Shown in pieces: positions 60,886-64,000 of a stretch of 64,000 nucleotides of DNA. How positions within the stretch are numbered: position 1 is the stretch's first letter; each line of letters begins with the position of its first letter. The position numbers and the translations under genes are program-made. The notes beneath the pieces were generated by a model that worked only from the letters and a program-made list of their open reading frames with translations, was not told the origin of the DNA and ran no database searches. The stretch is from Brevibacillus panacihumi W25 (GTDB lineage Bacteria; Bacillota; Bacilli; Brevibacillales; Brevibacillaceae), in the NCBI RefSeq assembly GCF_000503775.1, contig NZ_KI629785.1, forward strand, positions 186,001 to 250,000, given 5' to 3'.

Positions 60886-62181
60886 TTACGCCTCCCCTTT
60901 CTTATCGCGTAAAAGGTAGATCATATCTATTTTTACTTGATCGGCTACACGCTTGATATCATCGATGGTCACGGTTTCAAACGCTTGCAAAAGCTCATTC
61001 AAAGGTCGCCTGCGTCCACTCACGACGCCGTTGTACGTATACTCGATCATCATCCGGGCACTGTCCAACAGCTCGCGGAACTGGTTGGTCAATGTCGCGC
61101 GCGTCTGGCTGAGTTCTTCTTCGGTGATTTTTCCTTGCCTCATCAAATCCATCTGCGCCTTGATAATCTCTACCGCCTGGTCATATTTTATCGCTTCGAT
61201 CCCGGACATGATCATCATGATGCCTTTGTGGCTTTCCAGCCGGGAGACGGCATAATACGCAAGGCTTGCTTTTTCCCGTACGTTTACGAACAGCTTGGAG
61301 TGGGGAAAGCCACCCAGGATGCCGTTGTACATCAAAAGGGCCGGATAGTCATCATCCTTATAGGCGATGTTGGTGCGGCAACCGATGTTCAGCTTGGCCT
61401 GACCTACATCCAGCCGATCTACGACCGTACGCTCCTGCTCGACGTTTTTGATCGGACTCGTGACCTTCAACTCCTTCACAGCGTTGCGCTGCAGCGGAAT
61501 ATGCGTCTCGATCGCCTTTTTTACCTGCTGTTCATCTACGTCCCCGACTACAAACAGATTGATCGGATTGGAGGTTGTGATCTCCTGGAAATGCCGATAC
61601 AAATCTTCCCCTGTAATCGCGGGCAGATCCGCTGCTCTACCCTGTACCAGCAAGGCGAACGGCTCATCCTTGCACATCTCCTCCGTGACTCGCTGGTTGG
61701 CGTATTTCATCTTGTCATCAATCAGACTCTCGATTCGCTTCCGCAGGGTTTCCTTTTCTTGCATTACATACTTGGGCAAGAATGCTCCATTCTCCACGCA
61801 CGGCCTAGTCAGCATGTCACCGACGAACTGAATCGCTTCCTCCAGTAATGTCGACGCTTGGGCCAGGTATTTTTCATTCGGCACTTCCATGTAGATTTGC
61901 AGGATCTGACGTTCTCCTTTTTTCGTAACATCTACATCAAAAATAGCCCCATACAGAAAGTCCAGGTATGCCCGCAGGCGTTTGGTCTCCTTGAACCGGG
62001 CAGTAGCTCTTTTCATCACCATCGCCAACAGAGCAGTTTTGGTCACGGTCTCTTCTGACAATTCCTGCTCAATCATCGTCACGATCGTCGTTGTCTTGAA
62101 TTTTTCAGTTTGTAAAATATGTACGTTCATCCCATTGATTTGGGAGCTTGTAAATGCGATCTCGTGTACTTGGGTCCCCAT
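60886..62181 (-). CDS. ymfF: M16-like, catalytically inactive partner YmfF
   Basis: A 431-residue M16-fold protein without an HxxEH motif; the corresponding place reads LALVMKRATARFKETKRLRAYLDFLYGAIFD (in blocks). The C-terminal half has QLARLGG-like elements AYKDDDYPALLMYNGILGGFPHSKLFVNVREKASLAYYAVSR, where R and Y of the second-half substrate site are kept. It ends 1 base before ymfH begins, implying a stoichiometric pair. The ATG at 62181 has GGGAG 8 bases ahead; the frame remains open to 62322 without a site. Confidence 0.9.
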   Translation of the reverse strand: MGTQVHEIAFTSSQINGMNVHILQTEKFKTTTIVTMIEQELSEETVTKTALLAMVMKRATARFKETKRLRAYLDFLYGAIFDVDVTKKGERQILQIYMEVPNEKYLAQASTLLEEAIQFVGDMLTRPCVENGAFLPKYVMQEKETLRKRIESLIDDKMKYANQRVTEEMCKDEPFALLVQGRAADLPAITGEDLYRHFQEITTSNPINLFVVGDVDEQQVKKAIETHIPLQRNAVKELKVTSPIKNVEQERTVVDRLDVGQAKLNIGCRTNIAYKDDDYPALLMYNGILGGFPHSKLFVNVREKASLAYYAVSRLESHKGIMMIMSGIEAIKYDQAVEIIKAQMDLMRQGKITEEELSQTRATLTNQFRELLDSARMMIEYTYNGVVSGRRRPLNELLQAFETVTIDDIKRVADQVKIDMIYLLRDKKGEA

Positions 62182-62265
62182 ACATGATTCTCCCTTCTGC
62201 GTCAGATCACTCCCCTCTATTGTAACCAATTGACAGGCAGGCGAGTAACCAAAACTTGTATGAAA

Positions 62266-62293
62266 ATGTAAAAGAGGAGCAGATTCGCTCCTC
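62266..62293 (-). terminator. Terminator of the small zinc-ribbon gene
   Basis: GAGGAGC (62274-62280) pairs perfectly with GCTCCTC (62287-62293); on the minus strand TTTTACA follows. Confidence 0.85.
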
Positions 62294-62300
62294 TCAGGCT

Positions 62301-62456
62301 TTAAAAATCTGTATAATCCCACTCGCGGACTTCATCAGGAAGCATTTTCTCCTCAACAAAACGGCCGCAATCAGATTCCAGACAAAGCATTCCGTCCAAG
62401 TGATCATCGTGAAACGGGAGACCGTGGTTTCCGCCACAGTAAGGACATGTCCACAT
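62301..62456 (-). CDS. 51-residue zinc-ribbon-like protein
   Basis: A short gene of 51 codons. MWTCPYCGGNHG starts the protein, and LCLESDCGRF follows, so Cys4, Cys7, Cys25 and Cys30 form a CxxC...CxxxxC pair able to hold one zinc. Two histidines (H16, H19) lie between. The acidic C-terminus ends EWDYTDF. GGAGGG lies 6 bases before the ATG, and a perfect terminator follows, so the gene is well supported although it is short. I do not recognise a named family. Confidence 0.8.
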   Translation of the reverse strand: MWTCPYCGGNHGLPFHDDHLDGMLCLESDCGRFVEEKMLPDEVREWDYTDF

Positions 62457-62511
62457 GAAGAGCCCTCCTTTCATTCGTAAAAGAACATGCTCTTCTTAGT
62501 TTGTCCCATTT

Positions 62512-63678
62512 TTATGAAAGACCTGTGACTTTATGGCGTTCCCAGAAACGAAGATACGGGTAAGGATCGATCGCCTGATTGTTCCGGGCAAGATAGAGCC
62601 CAAAATGCAGATGAGGAGAAAACACACCGGTTGTCCCCGGTTTGCCATAGCCAGTCGCCCCGACGAAACCAATCAATTGCCCGGCTTTGACATGACTCCC
62701 TACTTGCAGTCCTGGAGCATAAGCGAGAAGATGGGCGTAATACATCTTGTAGGCCCCGCCTGCATCTGTAATGTTGATGCGCCAGCCGCCATATGTATTC
62801 CATCCAATTCGGTTAATCGTGCCGGAGGATACGGCATAGACGGGGGTTCCACTCGGTGCCATAATGTCGACTCCCTCATGAGAACGCACGGTCCCATTCC
62901 CGCTTTCCGTCCATTCGCGGTCGGAACCATAGCTCGAGACAAACGGTTCGTACCCGCTATGCGCGGCAAATGGAAAGACAAAATGGTCCCGCAGCAATCG
63001 CTGATCACCGGCAACATTGGTTGGTCTAAGCTCAGCTTTCTTAGCTTGATCGGTGAGATAGAGAACTTGTCCGGCCAGCAAGGTATCAGAGGACAAGTTA
63101 TTGTTTTTCATCAATGTATCTATGCTGACCTGATAGCGCTTGGCAATCAGATAAAGGCTGTCCCCTGTCTGTACCACATACGGGTTCGTAGCACTTGCTG
63201 TTGTTTGTTTGGCTTTTGGTGTCCAAACGGCTGCTACACGTGAGACGGCATTCCACTCCACTCGATAACCCAGTGCTTCACTCACGAAGCGAACCGGGAT
63301 TAGTGTCCGTCGATTCACAATTGTAGCGGGAACATCAAGCGAGACTTGTTCTCCGTCTATATGGGCAAAAGAACGATCGATCGGAATAATGATTTTTTTA
63401 TGCTCTTTCCTGATTTCCACCTGGCGTTTTTGCGCGTCATAACCAACCTTGGCCCCTGTTTTTTCCGCAATGGCCCGAACCGGTACCAGCATGCGGCCAT
63501 TTTTTTGCAAGGGCTGTACATCTGTCTCAATTCCAATCCCGTCGATCATCAGAGAAATCTCCGGTCCTGGCTTCCCCCTTGCATCCACGCTCTGCACCCA
63601 AAGTCCGGCAATCAAGAAAAAAACGCCTAGAATTCCCGACCATAGACGGATGCTGTCTGTATGTATACAGCGATTCAT
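62512..63678 (-). CDS. Exported M23 peptidase with copper-amine-oxidase-like N-domain and LysM
   Basis: A 388-residue exported wall enzyme. Residues about 10-33 are a signal anchor (LWSGILGVFFLIAGLWVQSVDA). Next is a copper amine oxidase N-terminal-like domain (GRMLVPVRAIAEKTGAKVGYD and RTLIPVRFVSEALGYRVEWN), a LysM module (VVQTGDSLYLIAKRYQVSIDTLM, about 168-212), and the M23 domain (about 245-375) with HEGVDIMAPSGTPVYA and HLHFGLYL, whose His/Asp bind zinc. It should cut peptide cross-bridges in peptidoglycan. A sporulation or vegetative role cannot be told apart. It stands alone between a small gene and an ABC permease gene. Confidence 0.9.
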   Translation of the reverse strand: MNRCIHTDSIRLWSGILGVFFLIAGLWVQSVDARGKPGPEISLMIDGIGIETDVQPLQKNGRMLVPVRAIAEKTGAKVGYDAQKRQVEIRKEHKKIIIPIDRSFAHIDGEQVSLDVPATIVNRRTLIPVRFVSEALGYRVEWNAVSRVAAVWTPKAKQTTASATNPYVVQTGDSLYLIAKRYQVSIDTLMKNNNLSSDTLLAGQVLYLTDQAKKAELRPTNVAGDQRLLRDHFVFPFAAHSGYEPFVSSYGSDREWTESGNGTVRSHEGVDIMAPSGTPVYAVSSGTINRIGWNTYGGWRINITDAGGAYKMYYAHLLAYAPGLQVGSHVKAGQLIGFVGATGYGKPGTTGVFSPHLHFGLYLARNNQAIDPYPYLRFWERHKVTGLS

Positions 63679-63759
63679 CTAATCCCTCCCCCTGTGCTAT
63701 GCTTTCGAAGCCATTATCACACAGGGATGGAGCCGGGTTCTAGGCGTAAAAAATGTTAA

Positions 63760-64000
63760 CTAGCGTGATCCTGTCTCGTACGGTTTACCAAGTGCTGCAG
63801 GAGCACTGGATCGCCCTACGAAACCTGCCATGACGAGAATCGTCAAGACGTAAGGGAGCATGAAGATAAATTCGGTTGGTACGTATTGGGTCAATCCGTA
63901 CACCTGCACCAGCGCTTTGATAGCTTGTGCGATCCCGAAGAATAGTGCCGCTCCCATTGCACCGGCAGGGTGCCACTTCCCAAATATCAGGGCGGCGAGA
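63760..64000 (-). CDS. ABC transporter permease (NupQ/YufQ-like), C-terminal part
   Basis: The last 79 or so residues of a membrane permease that runs beyond the window. The visible part reads LAALIFGKWHPAGAMGAALFFG, then AIKALVQVYGLTQYVPTEFIFMLPYVLTILVMAGFVG and a short tail ending KPYETGSR. The F-G-K-W-H-P-x-G motif and terminal helix match the second permease of nucleoside/branched-chain-type importers such as B. subtilis NupQ (YufQ). A nucleoside substrate is likely but not shown, because the rest of the operon lies outside. Confidence 0.8.
   Translation of the reverse strand, partial: LAALIFGKWHPAGAMGAALFFGIAQAIKALVQVYGLTQYVPTEFIFMLPYVLTILVMAGFVGRSSAPAALGKPYETGSR

Noticed and set aside
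1-64000. CRISPR arrays, prophage, intact insertion sequences, tRNA and rRNA genes
   Set aside because: Reading through the window showed no regularly spaced repeats, no transposase or integrase frames, no phage structural genes, and no cloverleaf or rRNA-like sequence.

Overview
The window is a chromosomal segment of an endospore-forming, low-to-mid-GC Firmicute, most likely Brevibacillus or a close relative in the Paenibacillaceae/Brevibacillaceae. This is inferred from the spore genes (spoVK, cotE, spoVS, a YheC/D-type coat protein), Bacillus-type LexA and GlnR operators, strong GGAGG ribosome sites, an SLH-domain exported protein, and gene orders shared with Bacillus subtilis (lexA/yneA/ynzC; spoVK-hflX-ynbB-glnR-glnA; mutS-mutL-miaA-hfq; cotE-ricA-miaB; pgsA-cinA-recA; rny-ymdB-spoVS; ymfF-H-I-J-K-M). 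No tRNA, rRNA, CRISPR array, prophage or intact insertion sequence was seen.

Layout. 1-5.1 kb: a truncated threonine aldolase, a cysteine-free HesB-like protein, HelD, the fluoride channel CrcB, and the SOS pair yneA-ynzC divergent from lexA with three LexA boxes between them. 5.2-6.8 kb: small membrane proteins and a LysE exporter. 6.8-7.85 kb: a gene-poor, decayed stretch holding fragments of a second glutamine synthetase. 7.85-18.7 kb: glnRA with its GlnR-box promoter, ynbB, hflX, spoVK, a DUF4184 membrane protein, an IF-3 paralogue, a MarR-efflux pair, hfq, miaA and a methyltransferase. 18.7-27.5 kb: mutL, mutS, a putative amidoligase, cotE, ricA, miaB.

27.8-36.6 kb is a polyamine module: a sigma-54 enhancer-binding regulator, the spermidine/putrescine transporter potABCD, and a convergent pair encoding an aldehyde dehydrogenase and a putrescine-type aminotransferase. 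The two structural operons have the same 17-base -24/-12 sigma-54 promoter, so uptake and breakdown are probably switched on together by the regulator.

36.8-47 kb: an SLH-domain protein, LipL, the c-di-AMP sensor DarB, a spore-coat ATP-grasp protein, MnmM, an MBL hydrolase, a YkvI transporter, 2-oxoacid:ferredoxin oxidoreductase (korAB) and spoVS. 47-55 kb: ymdB, rny with a possible attenuator leader, recX, recA with its SOS box, a DEAD-box helicase placed between recA and cinA, and pgsA. 55-64 kb: rimO, rodZ, the ymf cluster with two M16 peptidases and the EF-P reductase YmfI, a 51-residue zinc-ribbon protein, an M23 peptidase, and the end of an ABC permease gene.

Most of the window is conserved housekeeping DNA. 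The less ordinary parts are the shared sigma-54 promoters, the glnA relic, the IF-3 paralogue, the His-for-Cys HesB protein, the amidoligase beside cotE, and the rny leader.
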